Shown here: positions 1 through 6,478 of the stretch, piece after piece | Numbering within the stretch: the stretch's first letter is position 1 | Layout: each line of letters starts with the position of its first letter | From: Mesobacterium_A hydrothermale | GTDB lineage: Bacteria > Pseudomonadota > Alphaproteobacteria > Rhodobacterales > Rhodobacteraceae | Assembly (NCBI RefSeq): GCF_035818635.1 | Contig: NZ_JAYLLH010000002.1 | Location: 1 to 64,000, forward strand | Direction of reading: 5' to 3' | Length of the DNA stretch: 64,000 bases | Made by a program: the position numbers and the translations under genes | The notes under the pieces: model-generated | What the model saw: the letters and a program-made list of their open reading frames with translations, nothing else | The model's database searches: none | Told to the model about the DNA's origin: nothing

Positions 1-71
1 GTTTGGCGGGCAGACCCCAACGACATCATCGCCGCAAGAAATCGAGGGTTCCAAATGTTGGATTCAATCCA

Positions 72-458
72 CTAGATCAGCGCGTGCCCCAGCAGGCCAA
101 GCGCGGTCACCACCAGCATGGCAAAGGTCAGCGCCATGCCCACCACCCGCAGCCGCATCGGTTGCGGCACGACCGACAGCGCATAGCCGTGCAGCACCCG
201 CCCGATCAGCAGCAGGCTGCCCAGCAGATGCAGCGCCCACGCCGGTGCCCCCTGCATCTCGGCCAGGCCCAGCAGGATCAGCGCCAGCGGCACGTATTCG
301 GCAAAGTTGCCATGCGCGCGGATACGACGGCTGATTTCCGCGTCGCCCCCGTCGCCCAGCGAAATGCGTTCCGATTTCCGATAGCGGATCACCCGGGTGC
401 TCATCACCACAAAGACAAGCGCCAGCAGCGCGGCATAGATCGACGTGACGCTCAGCAT
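72..458 (-). CDS. MAPEG family membrane protein
   Basis: A 128-residue integral membrane protein of the MAPEG group (membrane-associated proteins in eicosanoid and glutathione metabolism). The N-terminal hydrophobic segment (about residues 2-20) is followed by RIRAHGNFAEYVPL (about 44-57), the family signature with the conserved Arg, Asn and Glu; two or three further hydrophobic stretches complete the expected four-helix fold. Length is normal for bacterial members. I started at the ATG at 458; the longer open frame upstream is only the usual GC-rich read-through. Bacterial MAPEG proteins are mostly of unknown substrate, some with glutathione transferase or peroxidase activity, so the exact role is open. 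Confidence 0.85.
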   Translation of the reverse strand: MLSVTSIYAALLALVFVVMSTRVIRYRKSERISLGDGGDAEISRRIRAHGNFAEYVPLALILLGLAEMQGAPAWALHLLGSLLLIGRVLHGYALSVVPQPMRLRVVGMALTFAMLVVTALGLLGHALI

Positions 459-520
459 GCGTTTTTCTCCCTGCGAACACCGCAATACTGGTGCGCCGGG
501 GGCAAAAGACAACCCGCGTC

Positions 521-600
521 CATCCTCTTGCCCCAAATATCCCCGGGGCAGCGGGGGGCAGCCCCGGCCTCGGTCGCCGCCGAAAGGCGGCGAAACCGGT
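521..600 (-). repeat. Intergenic hairpin-plus-tail repeat, copy A
   Basis: Reading the minus strand, directly after the metF stop, there is a GAAA/TTTC-looped hairpin (stem TCGCCGCC/GGCGGCGA at 581-600), a second GC-rich hairpin, and then the tail GGGGATATTTGGGGCAAGA (522-546 region). The same tail motif follows GC hairpins at six other places in this window. It may help end metF transcription. Confidence 0.6.
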
Positions 601-601
601 C

Positions 602-1468
602 TCAGGCCACGTTCTCCAGCCGCAGTTCGGGAACGACGCCCAGGGCATGGCAGACGTCGCGGGTCAGTTCCGGCCGGTTCAGGGTATAGAAGTGCAGGTT
701 TTCGACGCCGGCGTCGATCAGGTCGCTGCACAGTTCCGTGCACAGCGCCGTGGCCAGCAGGTCTTGCCGCCCGTCGCGCTCGGCCTTGTCAAAGGCGTCG
801 ATCACCCAGGCAGGAACGTGGGTTCCGCAACGACGGGCAAAGTTCAGCGCGCCTTTCCAGTTCTCGATCGGCAGGATGCCGGGGATCACCGGCTTGTCGA
901 TCCCGGCTTTTTCGCAGGCGTCGCGGAACCGAAAGAAGGTCTCGGCTTCGAAGAAGAACTGGGTCAGCGCCTCATCCGCGCCAGCTTCGAACTTGCGCTT
1001 CAGCCACGCCACATCGGCCTGCGCATCGGCGGCTTCGGGATGGGCATCGGGATAGGCGCCGACGCGGATGGTGAAATCGCCGGTGGCCTTCAGCGCCTCG
1101 ATCAGCTCGACCGAGCTGCCGAACCCGTCGGGATGGGCGGTAAAACCCGCATCGCCCTTGGGCGGGTCGCCCCGCAGGGCGACGATCTCGGTCACACCGG
1201 CCTTGGCGAAATCGCGGGCGATGGCCAGGGTTTCGGCACGGGTGGCGTCGATACAGGTCAGGTGCGCGGCCACTTTCAGCCCGGAATGCTTGTGCAGCGT
1301 CGCCACGACGTCACGGGTCAGTTCGCGGGTGGTGCCGCCGGCGCCATAGGTCACCGAAACGAAGCGCGGGGCCAGCGGGGACAGGACTTGGACGGTGTCC
1401 CACAGGCGAAAGGTCGCCTCGATGTTGCGCGGCGGGAAGAATTCGAAAGATACGGCAGGAACGGTCAT
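602..1468 (-). CDS. metF: Methylenetetrahydrofolate reductase
   Basis: Cytosolic FAD-dependent enzyme that reduces 5,10-methylene-THF to 5-methyl-THF, the methyl donor for methionine synthase. The 288-residue length is typical of bacterial MetF. Visible family blocks are FEFFPPRN near residue 8 (the Glu is the catalytic acid), SVTYGAGGTTRE near 38-49 (flavin region), ALRGDPPKG near 90 and QFFFEAETFFRFRD near 180. The ATG at 1468 gives a protein starting directly before FEFFPPRN; the longer upstream frame has no support. It is divergent from a LysR regulator that resembles MetR, and the 94-bp gap between them holds candidate operator repeats. Confidence 0.95.
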   Translation of the reverse strand: MTVPAVSFEFFPPRNIEATFRLWDTVQVLSPLAPRFVSVTYGAGGTTRELTRDVVATLHKHSGLKVAAHLTCIDATRAETLAIARDFAKAGVTEIVALRGDPPKGDAGFTAHPDGFGSSVELIEALKATGDFTIRVGAYPDAHPEAADAQADVAWLKRKFEAGADEALTQFFFEAETFFRFRDACEKAGIDKPVIPGILPIENWKGALNFARRCGTHVPAWVIDAFDKAERDGRQDLLATALCTELCSDLIDAGVENLHFYTLNRPELTRDVCHALGVVPELRLENVA

Positions 1469-1516
1469 CACAGGGCCTTTGTCTGAAGTTGTCCCCTTGT
1501 GGCATGCCTGACGATG

Positions 1517-1551
1517 TGAAACAAACTCATAAATCTCATCACCAACATGAG
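1517..1551. promoter_or_regulatory. Candidate LysR/MetR operator between metF and its regulator
   Basis: TGAAACAAACTCA (1517-1529) fits the MetR consensus TGAA-N5-TTCA with one mismatch. Right beside it CTCAT (1535-1539) and ATGAG (1547-1551) form a perfect inverted repeat around a 7-base centre, a LysR-type half-site arrangement. The spot is 11-45 bases from the regulator start and 49-83 from metF, as expected for shared control. Inference only. Confidence 0.4.
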
Positions 1552-1562
1552 CAGAATTTGTA

Positions 1563-2468
1563 ATGCATCTCGAGTTGCGCCATTTGCGGACGATCAAGGC
1601 GATCCATGACTGCGGCAGTCTGGCCCGGGCGGCGGATATCCTAAACATCACGCAATCTGCCCTCAGCCACCAGATCAAGGGGCTGGAAGACCAGGCCGGG
1701 GTCGACTTGTTCCTGCGCCGGTCGAAACCCATGCGCCTGTCCGCCGCCGGCACCCGTCTGCTGCGGCTGGCCGATCAGGTCCTGCCGCTGGTGGCCGCGA
1801 CGCAGGCCGAATTCGCCACGCTGCGCGACGGCACCGGCGGACGGATGCACATCGCCATCGAATGCCATGCCTGTTTCGAATGGTTGTTCCCGGTGCTCGA
1901 GGCCTTCCGGAAAAGCTGGCCCGAGGTCGATGTCGACATTCGCCCGCGGCTGGCCTTCGATGCGCTGACCGCACTGCGCAACGAAGAGGTCGACCTCGTG
2001 ATCTCGTCCGATCCCGAAGACGCCGCCGACATCACCTTTACCCATCTGTTCGACTACAACCCGGTCTTCGTGGCGGCTGCCAGCCATCCGCTGGCGAAAA
2101 AAGACTTTATCGAAGCAGAGGATTTCCGCGGCCAGACCCTGATCGCCTATCCGGTGGACCGCAGCAAGCTGGATGTCTTCAGCCAGTTGCTGATCCCCGC
2201 GCGGGTTGAACCGGCGGCGATCCGTCCGGTCGAACTGACCGCGGTGATCTTGTTGCTGGTGGCTTCGAACCGCGGTGTCACCGTGCTGCCCGACTGGGTC
2301 GTGCGCGAGGTGAAATACAATTCCGACTATGTCACCCGGCCCTTGACCGAAACAGGGATCACGCGGCGGCTCTATGCCGCCACGCGAAGCGATGACGTGG
2401 AAAAGCCCTTCATGCAGGAACTTATCGGTCTGGCCCGCAAGGAAGCCGCGCGGCTTCAAAGCCAGTGA
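1563..2468 (+). CDS. metR: LysR family regulator, MetR-like
   Basis: A 301-residue LysR-type transcription factor. The N-terminal winged helix-turn-helix (residues about 3-60) includes ILNITQSALSHQIKGLE, the recognition-helix block; residues 90-290 form the periplasmic-binding-protein-like effector domain with MHIAIECHACFEWLFP near residue 97. That block, and the TVLPDWVVRE stretch near 240, are what MetR proteins (homocysteine as co-inducer) show. Being divergent from metF supports a role in methionine biosynthesis control. The name is by family resemblance and context, not proof. Confidence 0.75.
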   Translation: MHLELRHLRTIKAIHDCGSLARAADILNITQSALSHQIKGLEDQAGVDLFLRRSKPMRLSAAGTRLLRLADQVLPLVAATQAEFATLRDGTGGRMHIAIECHACFEWLFPVLEAFRKSWPEVDVDIRPRLAFDALTALRNEEVDLVISSDPEDAADITFTHLFDYNPVFVAAASHPLAKKDFIEAEDFRGQTLIAYPVDRSKLDVFSQLLIPARVEPAAIRPVELTAVILLLVASNRGVTVLPDWVVREVKYNSDYVTRPLTETGITRRLYAATRSDDVEKPFMQELIGLARKEAARLQSQ

Positions 2469-2500
2469 ATGTGTCAAGAGGCGTAAATGCGCCTCGGGGC

Positions 2501-2707
2501 TTACAACGCTTTCAGGTCTGACGCCATCTGCCGGCCATCGCGGCCGTCGCGCAGTTCAAAGCTGACTTTCTGGTTGTCGGCAAGCCCGGTCAGACCAGAG
2601 CGTTCGACAGCCGAAATATGTACGAATACATCCTTGCCACCGTCATCCGGTGCGATGAACCCATATCCTTTGGTGGTGTTGAACCATTTCACGGTGCCGG
2701 TAGGCAT
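2501..2707 (-). CDS. Cold-shock domain protein
   Basis: A 68-residue single cold-shock domain, an OB fold that binds single-stranded RNA and DNA and prevents mRNA secondary structure. RNP1-type KGYGFI (13-18) and RNP2-type VFVHI (27-31) are intact, and the protein begins MPTGTVKWFN as most alphaproteobacterial members do. The ATG at 2707 was chosen because it gives this standard N-terminus; the frame continues upstream only by chance. A 226-bp gap upstream can hold the promoter and a structured 5' leader usual for csp mRNAs. It converges with the LysR gene. Confidence 0.93.
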   Translation of the reverse strand: MPTGTVKWFNTTKGYGFIAPDDGGKDVFVHISAVERSGLTGLADNQKVSFELRDGRDGRQMASDLKAL

Positions 2708-2933
2708 GTCCCGTGTCTCCTTCATCTCAGTCTTCCCCCGCAAAGCAGGTGCGAGGTGCCCGGTCACCTTCGCCTTTCAGAACACGGTTTCCTGGCCACA
2801 AGAGCCGCGGGCCCGGACGGATCATCGAAGGTCACGAAGAAAAGGATTGCACGGATTGCGCCAAAAACAAGAGGCAAGGCTCGCAATTCCCCGCGAGTCG
2901 CCCTATTTCGGACGGGCTGCCGGGGAAATGTGC

Positions 2934-3251
2934 ATGAAGATTTACGGTCTGAAAAACTGCGATACCTGCCGCAAGGCGCTTAAAGCCTTGGAAGGCGCGG
3001 AAATTATCGACGTGCGCGCCGACGGCATGCCCACCGACCTGCTGGATCGCGCGTTGTTGCAGTTCGGCGACGCGTTGCTCAACACCCGCTCGACCACCTG
3101 GCGCGGGCTGACGGAAACCGACCGTGCACAGCCGGCCAGGGCACTTCTTCTGGCCCAGCCGGCGCTGATGAAACGTCCGCTGATTCTGCGCGGGGACGAC
3201 CTGTTCCTGGGCTGGGGCAAGGACGTACAGGCCCAACTGATCGAAGGATAA
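2934..3251 (+). CDS. Spx/ArsC-family thioredoxin-fold protein
   Basis: A 105-residue protein of the ArsC/Spx/YffB family. It starts MKIYGLKNC and carries C9-D-T-C12 followed by R13, the CxxC redox pair of Spx-like members rather than the single Cys of classical arsenate reductase. The C-terminal part has MKRPLI (about 80-85), the conserved Arg-Pro loop. Gram-negative members of this group have no firmly established substrate; arsenate reduction should not be assumed. An alternative ATG two codons upstream exists (2928); 2934 was preferred for spacing to GGGGAA. The next gene begins 3 bp downstream, so they are likely co-transcribed. Confidence 0.85.
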   Translation: MKIYGLKNCDTCRKALKALEGAEIIDVRADGMPTDLLDRALLQFGDALLNTRSTTWRGLTETDRAQPARALLLAQPALMKRPLILRGDDLFLGWGKDVQAQLIEG

Positions 3252-3254
3252 GTC

Positions 3255-3623
3255 ATGCGCAACGCCGCCCTGACCCTCGGAATCATCGCTGGCGTCTTCG
3301 GGATGCTGGTCGGCTTTTTCGGCTATGGCTACACCGAACTGGCCCGTACCCACGCCGAGGTCGAAAACCTCTTTGGCATGTTCGACCGCCCCGATCTGGT
3401 GCGCGTGGTCTCGATCCTGTCGCCGCTTCTGGCAATTGCCGGCGGGGCCATGGCGCGCGCCCGCGCGCTTTGGGGCGGCGTGCTGCTGCTGCTGTCGGCG
3501 GCGGGCATGTATGCGGCGTTCGGCTTCAACGTTTTCACCATGTTCCCGATCGCCTTTGCCGGGCTTGGCGGTATCCTGGGCATCGCGGCGGGCAAGCCGG
3601 ACGAACCCAAGGCCCATTTCTGA
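3255..3623 (+). CDS. Small integral membrane protein, unknown function
   Basis: A 122-residue protein with four predicted membrane spans (about 5-27, 48-66, 70-90, 94-113) rich in Gly and Ala, and a short loop TELARTHAEVENLFGMFDRP between the first two. No catalytic motif is visible. It follows the Spx-like gene by 3 bp and probably shares its transcript. I do not recognise a named family. Confidence 0.75.
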   Translation: MRNAALTLGIIAGVFGMLVGFFGYGYTELARTHAEVENLFGMFDRPDLVRVVSILSPLLAIAGGAMARARALWGGVLLLLSAAGMYAAFGFNVFTMFPIAFAGLGGILGIAAGKPDEPKAHF

Positions 3624-3632
3624 CCGCCTGCC

Positions 3633-3680
3633 TTTCATCTTTCCACAAATACTCAAACCGCTGCCCGGGCCACCGGCGTG
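3633..3680 (-). repeat. Intergenic hairpin-plus-tail repeat, copy B (degenerate)
   Basis: On the minus strand, after the DoxX gene, the tail motif GAGTATTTGTGGAAAGATGAAAG (given here as the 3633-3655 segment) recurs. The GC-rich hairpin part is weak in this copy. It sits between convergent genes. Confidence 0.5.
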
Positions 3681-3695
3681 GCGGTGCCGGTCCGC

Positions 3696-4265
3696 TTATC
3701 CCGCACCAGGGGCGCGCGGCGCCTCGATGCCGATCCGACGCGCCAGAACCCGGTCGAACGACAGCGCCCCCGCGCCTTTGACGACCAGAACGGTCAGGGC
3801 AAAGACCCAGAACAGCCGCTGGTCCAGGATCACCGCATCCGGCATCCGGTCGAACCACGCACCCAGCGTGGCGGCATGCGCGATTCCGCCGTGGCCATAC
3901 AAATCCGTCAGGCTCTGCACCGTGACAAAGCCGATCATGCCAAGCGCGGCCAGCCGCGTCATCAGCCCCAGCACGATCAACAGCGGCAGCACGAATTCCG
4001 CCCAGGTCCCTGCCACCGCGACCAGCCAGTGAAACACGCCCAGTTGGCTGGGGTCATAGCCGACGGCTTCGAACTGTTTCGGGAATATCTGGGCATAGGC
4101 GCCGGATGATGGCATCACAAAGCCAAACAAACCGCGCCCGATCTTGGTTCCGGCGGACGCCCAGAAATAAACCAGAAGCGTTGCGGCAAATGCGAAGCGG
4201 GCCAGCAACGGCAACAGGACATCGCCCTTGGTCAGCAGGCGGGTCAGGCGGGAAATCAGTTCCAT
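3696..4265 (-). CDS. DoxX family membrane protein, last gene of the bufferin operon
   Basis: A 189-residue protein with the DoxX pattern: a first hydrophobic helix with LLARFAFAATLLVYFWASAG (about 18-37), a Gly/Phe-rich loop, and three more helices including EFVLPLLIVLGLMTRL (about 97-112). DoxX proteins are four-helix membrane proteins; where studied they support thiol or quinone redox chemistry. It begins 10 bp after the DUF2063 gene, so it is the fourth cistron of the DUF2282-DUF692-DUF2063 operon, a position where DoxX genes are often seen in bufferin loci. The shorter ATG (4265) was chosen; upstream codons overlap the preceding gene. Confidence 0.82.
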   Translation of the reverse strand: MELISRLTRLLTKGDVLLPLLARFAFAATLLVYFWASAGTKIGRGLFGFVMPSSGAYAQIFPKQFEAVGYDPSQLGVFHWLVAVAGTWAEFVLPLLIVLGLMTRLAALGMIGFVTVQSLTDLYGHGGIAHAATLGAWFDRMPDAVILDQRLFWVFALTVLVVKGAGALSFDRVLARRIGIEAPRAPGAG

Positions 4266-4275
4266 GGCAGGCCTT

Positions 4276-4998
4276 TCAGGATATGGCGGCAATGGCACCG
4301 TGGCGCAGCAGCAGCGTCAGAACCGGGGTCGGGTCGAAATCGTCCGGGCAGGCATCGCCCAGCGGCTGCCCGTCGATCAGCGCGGCAACGAAGGCGCCGG
4401 CTTTTTCGGGCAGGGGGTGCGGCGTGGGATCAAGTTCGGGGCGCAGGATCAACGCCGCCTCGGCCACGGGGGCCGGGGCCGGACCGGCCTGCATGGCATA
4501 GCGCCAGACCGACACCACCGGCCAGGCCGACCGGACCAGACGGGCGGCCGGGACAAGTGTCACCCGCGCCGCCAGCACCGCGTCTGCGTCCAGGCCAGCC
4601 AGCCGCGCCGGGTCCATCGGCGCAACGTCCGCCGCGTGATAGGACAAGCGCAGCGCCTGTTCCAGCCGGGCGACATCGGGCAGATAGCCCCACCGTGCAA
4701 GCGGCGCCAGCGTTTCCAGAAACTCGGCAAAGCCCGCGCCATACTGCATCATCAAAGGCGACCGGGGCAGGTGGTCCGACAGGAACATCCGCGCGACCGG
4801 TCCGAAATTCTCGTTACCGATCAGGCGGTGCACTGCCGGAAAGGCTTGCGCCAGCGCCTCGCGCAGGCTGACCGCGATGTTGTTGCGATACACGGCATAG
4901 CGGCGCCCGGCGGGTCGGCCCAAGCCGTCGGTCAATCCGTCCGGCACCGGCAGCGACGGCGCACGCAGGGCGGCGCGAAAGGCGGGCTCAAGGCTCAT
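4276..4998 (-). CDS. bufC: DUF2063 protein, partner of the MNIO enzyme
   Basis: A 240-residue protein with the DUF2063 (HvfC/BufC) domain: an N-terminal block with GRRYAVYRNNIAVSLREAL (about 31-49) and AFPAVHRLIGNENFGPVA (about 52-69), then a variable C-terminal half. In characterised systems this protein partners the DUF692 oxygenase and recruits the precursor peptide for cysteine modification. The start ATG overlaps the stop of the DUF692 gene by 4 bp (ATGA), implying translational coupling and roughly equal dosage. The name follows the published bufferin nomenclature. Confidence 0.88.
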   Translation of the reverse strand: MSLEPAFRAALRAPSLPVPDGLTDGLGRPAGRRYAVYRNNIAVSLREALAQAFPAVHRLIGNENFGPVARMFLSDHLPRSPLMMQYGAGFAEFLETLAPLARWGYLPDVARLEQALRLSYHAADVAPMDPARLAGLDADAVLAARVTLVPAARLVRSAWPVVSVWRYAMQAGPAPAPVAEAALILRPELDPTPHPLPEKAGAFVAALIDGQPLGDACPDDFDPTPVLTLLLRHGAIAAIS

Positions 4999-5843
4999 GC
5001 CGTCACCCGGTCCAGGGCCGCAGCGGCGCGCGCGGCCTCGGCCGCCAGCGTGGGCCAGTCGGGCACGTCGGTGTCCCATTCGATCAGCACCGGACGCGGG
5101 CCCGCCCGGTCCAGCACGTCGTCCAGCAGCGTCCACACCGGGTCGGCCACGTCGCGCCCGTGGCTGTCGATCAGCAACGGCGCGCCGAAATCGTCGTGGT
5201 CCTCGTCATGCCCGCCCAGGTGGATTTCCCCAACCGCCTCAAGTGGATAGGCGGCGATGTAGTCCCGGGGGTCATAGTTCAGGTTGGTGGCTGAAACAAA
5301 AACGTTGTTCACGTCCAGCAGCAGGCCACAGCCGGTCCGCCGGGAAATTTCGGCCAGGAACTGCGGTTCCTCCCAGGTGCTTTCGGCGAAGGCCAGGTAG
5401 CTGGACGGGTTTTCCAGCAGCATCCTGTGCCCCAGCGTGTCCTGCACCTGGTCGATATGGGCGCAAACGCGGGTCAGCGTGGCGTTGGTATAGGGCAGGG
5501 GCAGCAGGTCGTTCAGGAAATGGCTGTCATGGGTCGACCATGCCAGGTGTTCGGAAAAGCTGGCCGGGCGCAGCCAGCCGACAAGATGTTTCAACCGCGC
5601 AAGGTGCTCGGCGTCCAGCGGGCCATCGCCGCCGATCGACAGGCCAACCCCGTGGACCGAGATCGGAAAACGGTCGGCCAACGCGCGCAGTTGGGCCAAA
5701 GGACGGCCGCCGTCGCCCATGTAATTCTCGGCATGGACTTCAAGCCAGCGCACCGGGGCGGGGTCAGACAGGATCGCGGCGTAGTGCTGCGGCTTGTAGC
5801 CGACGCCGGGCGTGGCGGGCAGATCATTGCGTGTGTCGAACAT
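4995..5843 (-). CDS. bufB: DUF692 MNIO enzyme, bufferin maturase
   Basis: A 282-residue TIM-barrel multinuclear non-heme iron-dependent oxygenase (MNIO). Candidate metal ligands in family blocks are EVHAENYM (about 41-48), SVHGVGLSIG (69-78), SEHLAW (about 106-111), LLENPSSY, LLLDVNNVFVSATN, EIHLGGHDE and VLIEWDTDVPDW. MNIO enzymes use Fe and O2 to convert precursor Cys into heterocycles; in bufferins the product is a 5-thiooxazole. It starts at ATG 5843, 80 bp after the precursor gene, with a long perfect hairpin in that gap. Fused or MbnB-type methanobactin enzymes are alternatives, but the neighbours fit bufferin. Confidence 0.9.
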   Translation of the reverse strand: MFDTRNDLPATPGVGYKPQHYAAILSDPAPVRWLEVHAENYMGDGGRPLAQLRALADRFPISVHGVGLSIGGDGPLDAEHLARLKHLVGWLRPASFSEHLAWSTHDSHFLNDLLPLPYTNATLTRVCAHIDQVQDTLGHRMLLENPSSYLAFAESTWEEPQFLAEISRRTGCGLLLDVNNVFVSATNLNYDPRDYIAAYPLEAVGEIHLGGHDEDHDDFGAPLLIDSHGRDVADPVWTLLDDVLDRAGPRPVLIEWDTDVPDWPTLAAEAARAAAALDRVTA

Positions 5844-5863
5844 GGCAGGCACCTTTGGGCAGT

Positions 5864-5895
5864 GTCGGGATGGGGCGTGCAGGCCCCATCCCGAC
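5864..5895 (-). promoter_or_regulatory. Perfect 13-bp hairpin between bufA and bufB
   Basis: GTCGGGATGGGGC (5864-5876) is the exact reverse complement of 5883-5895, with a 6-base loop. It lies 28 bp after the bufA stop and is not followed by a T-run on the transcribed strand, so it is not a standard terminator. Its position suits a stabiliser of bufA mRNA or a partial terminator that keeps precursor above enzyme. Confidence 0.7.
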
Positions 5896-5923
5896 GGGTA
5901 TGGCAGCGGGGCAGGCCGCAGGA

Positions 5924-6229
5924 TCAGCCCTGCGGAATATCGCGTTCCAGCGCCATCAGGCTGCCCATGCGCGGGGTCCCGTCGGCCATCGCCGGCAGTT
6001 CGATCGAGGCGCAGGTGCCGGCCTCGACCAACGTCCAGGCGTTGCCTTGGTAGTCGACCTTCGAGGTGCCGGCGCAGGTGGTGCCGGGGCCGGCGGCACA
6101 GTCGTTCTGGCCGGCCATCGACACGCCAAAGCATTTTTCCTGTGCCTGGGCGTGCACCACCCCGGCAGAGGCCGCCAGCGATGCGGCAACAGCGCCCATC
6201 AGGGCTGCGGATTTCAGGGTCTTGGACAT
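5924..6229 (-). CDS. bufA: DUF2282 bufferin precursor peptide
   Basis: A 101-residue secreted precursor. Residues 1-27 are a signal peptide ending VVHA. The mature part has four cysteines, C33, C44, C52 and C73, in the blocks EKCFGV, AGQNDCA, TTCAGTSKVDYQGNAW and EAGTC, which is the bufferin type 1 pattern. In studied bufferins central Cys residues become 5-thiooxazoles and the peptide binds copper in the periplasm. A strong ribosome site AAGGAAG lies 6-12 bases upstream of ATG 6229. It is the first gene of the operon bufA-bufB-bufC-doxX; a thrS terminator separates it from thrS, so it has its own promoter. Confidence 0.9.
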   Translation of the reverse strand: MSKTLKSAALMGAVAASLAASAGVVHAQAQEKCFGVSMAGQNDCAAGPGTTCAGTSKVDYQGNAWTLVEAGTCASIELPAMADGTPRMGSLMALERDIPQG

Positions 6230-6349
6230 GGATCTTCCTTTCGATCAGGGTTGGTTCGGGTGTAACTCCGGGTCTGCCGGGGCAACTGCCCGGCGACATC
6301 CCAACCCTGACCTGCGGCAGCCCGCCGCACCATTCACGGGCGCGTGGCT

Positions 6350-6385
6350 CACACGTGTGTCAGGGGCTGTCAGGCATGCGTCAGA
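6350..6385 (-). promoter_or_regulatory. Candidate operator repeats upstream of bufA
   Basis: TGTCAGG occurs at 6358-6364 and 6368-6374 (10 bp apart) and a CGTCAG variant at 6379-6384 (11 bp further), i.e. three half-sites on one face of the helix. A perfect 10-bp palindrome CACACGTGTG (6350-6359) abuts them. No sigma or anti-sigma gene is adjacent. Whether this is a regulator site is inference. Confidence 0.35.
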
Positions 6386-6422
6386 TTTCGCGCTTGCAGA
6401 AAATGTTCAAAATCAACGGCAT

Positions 6423-6453
6423 GAAAAAAGGCCCCGTAACAATTCGGGGCCTT
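6423..6453 (-). terminator. Rho-independent terminator of thrS
   Basis: On the minus strand GGCCCCG (6451-6445) pairs with CGGGGCC (6436-6430) around an 8-base loop, followed by six T (6429-6424). It lies 26-55 bases after the thrS stop and isolates thrS from bufA. Confidence 0.85.
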
Positions 6454-6478
6454 CTTGTCGCGCTATCCGGTGTCTTTG

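Noticed and set aside
1..71. Possible gene end at the window edge
   Set aside because: No frame continues into it with recognisable protein features; nothing can be supported in the first 71 bases.
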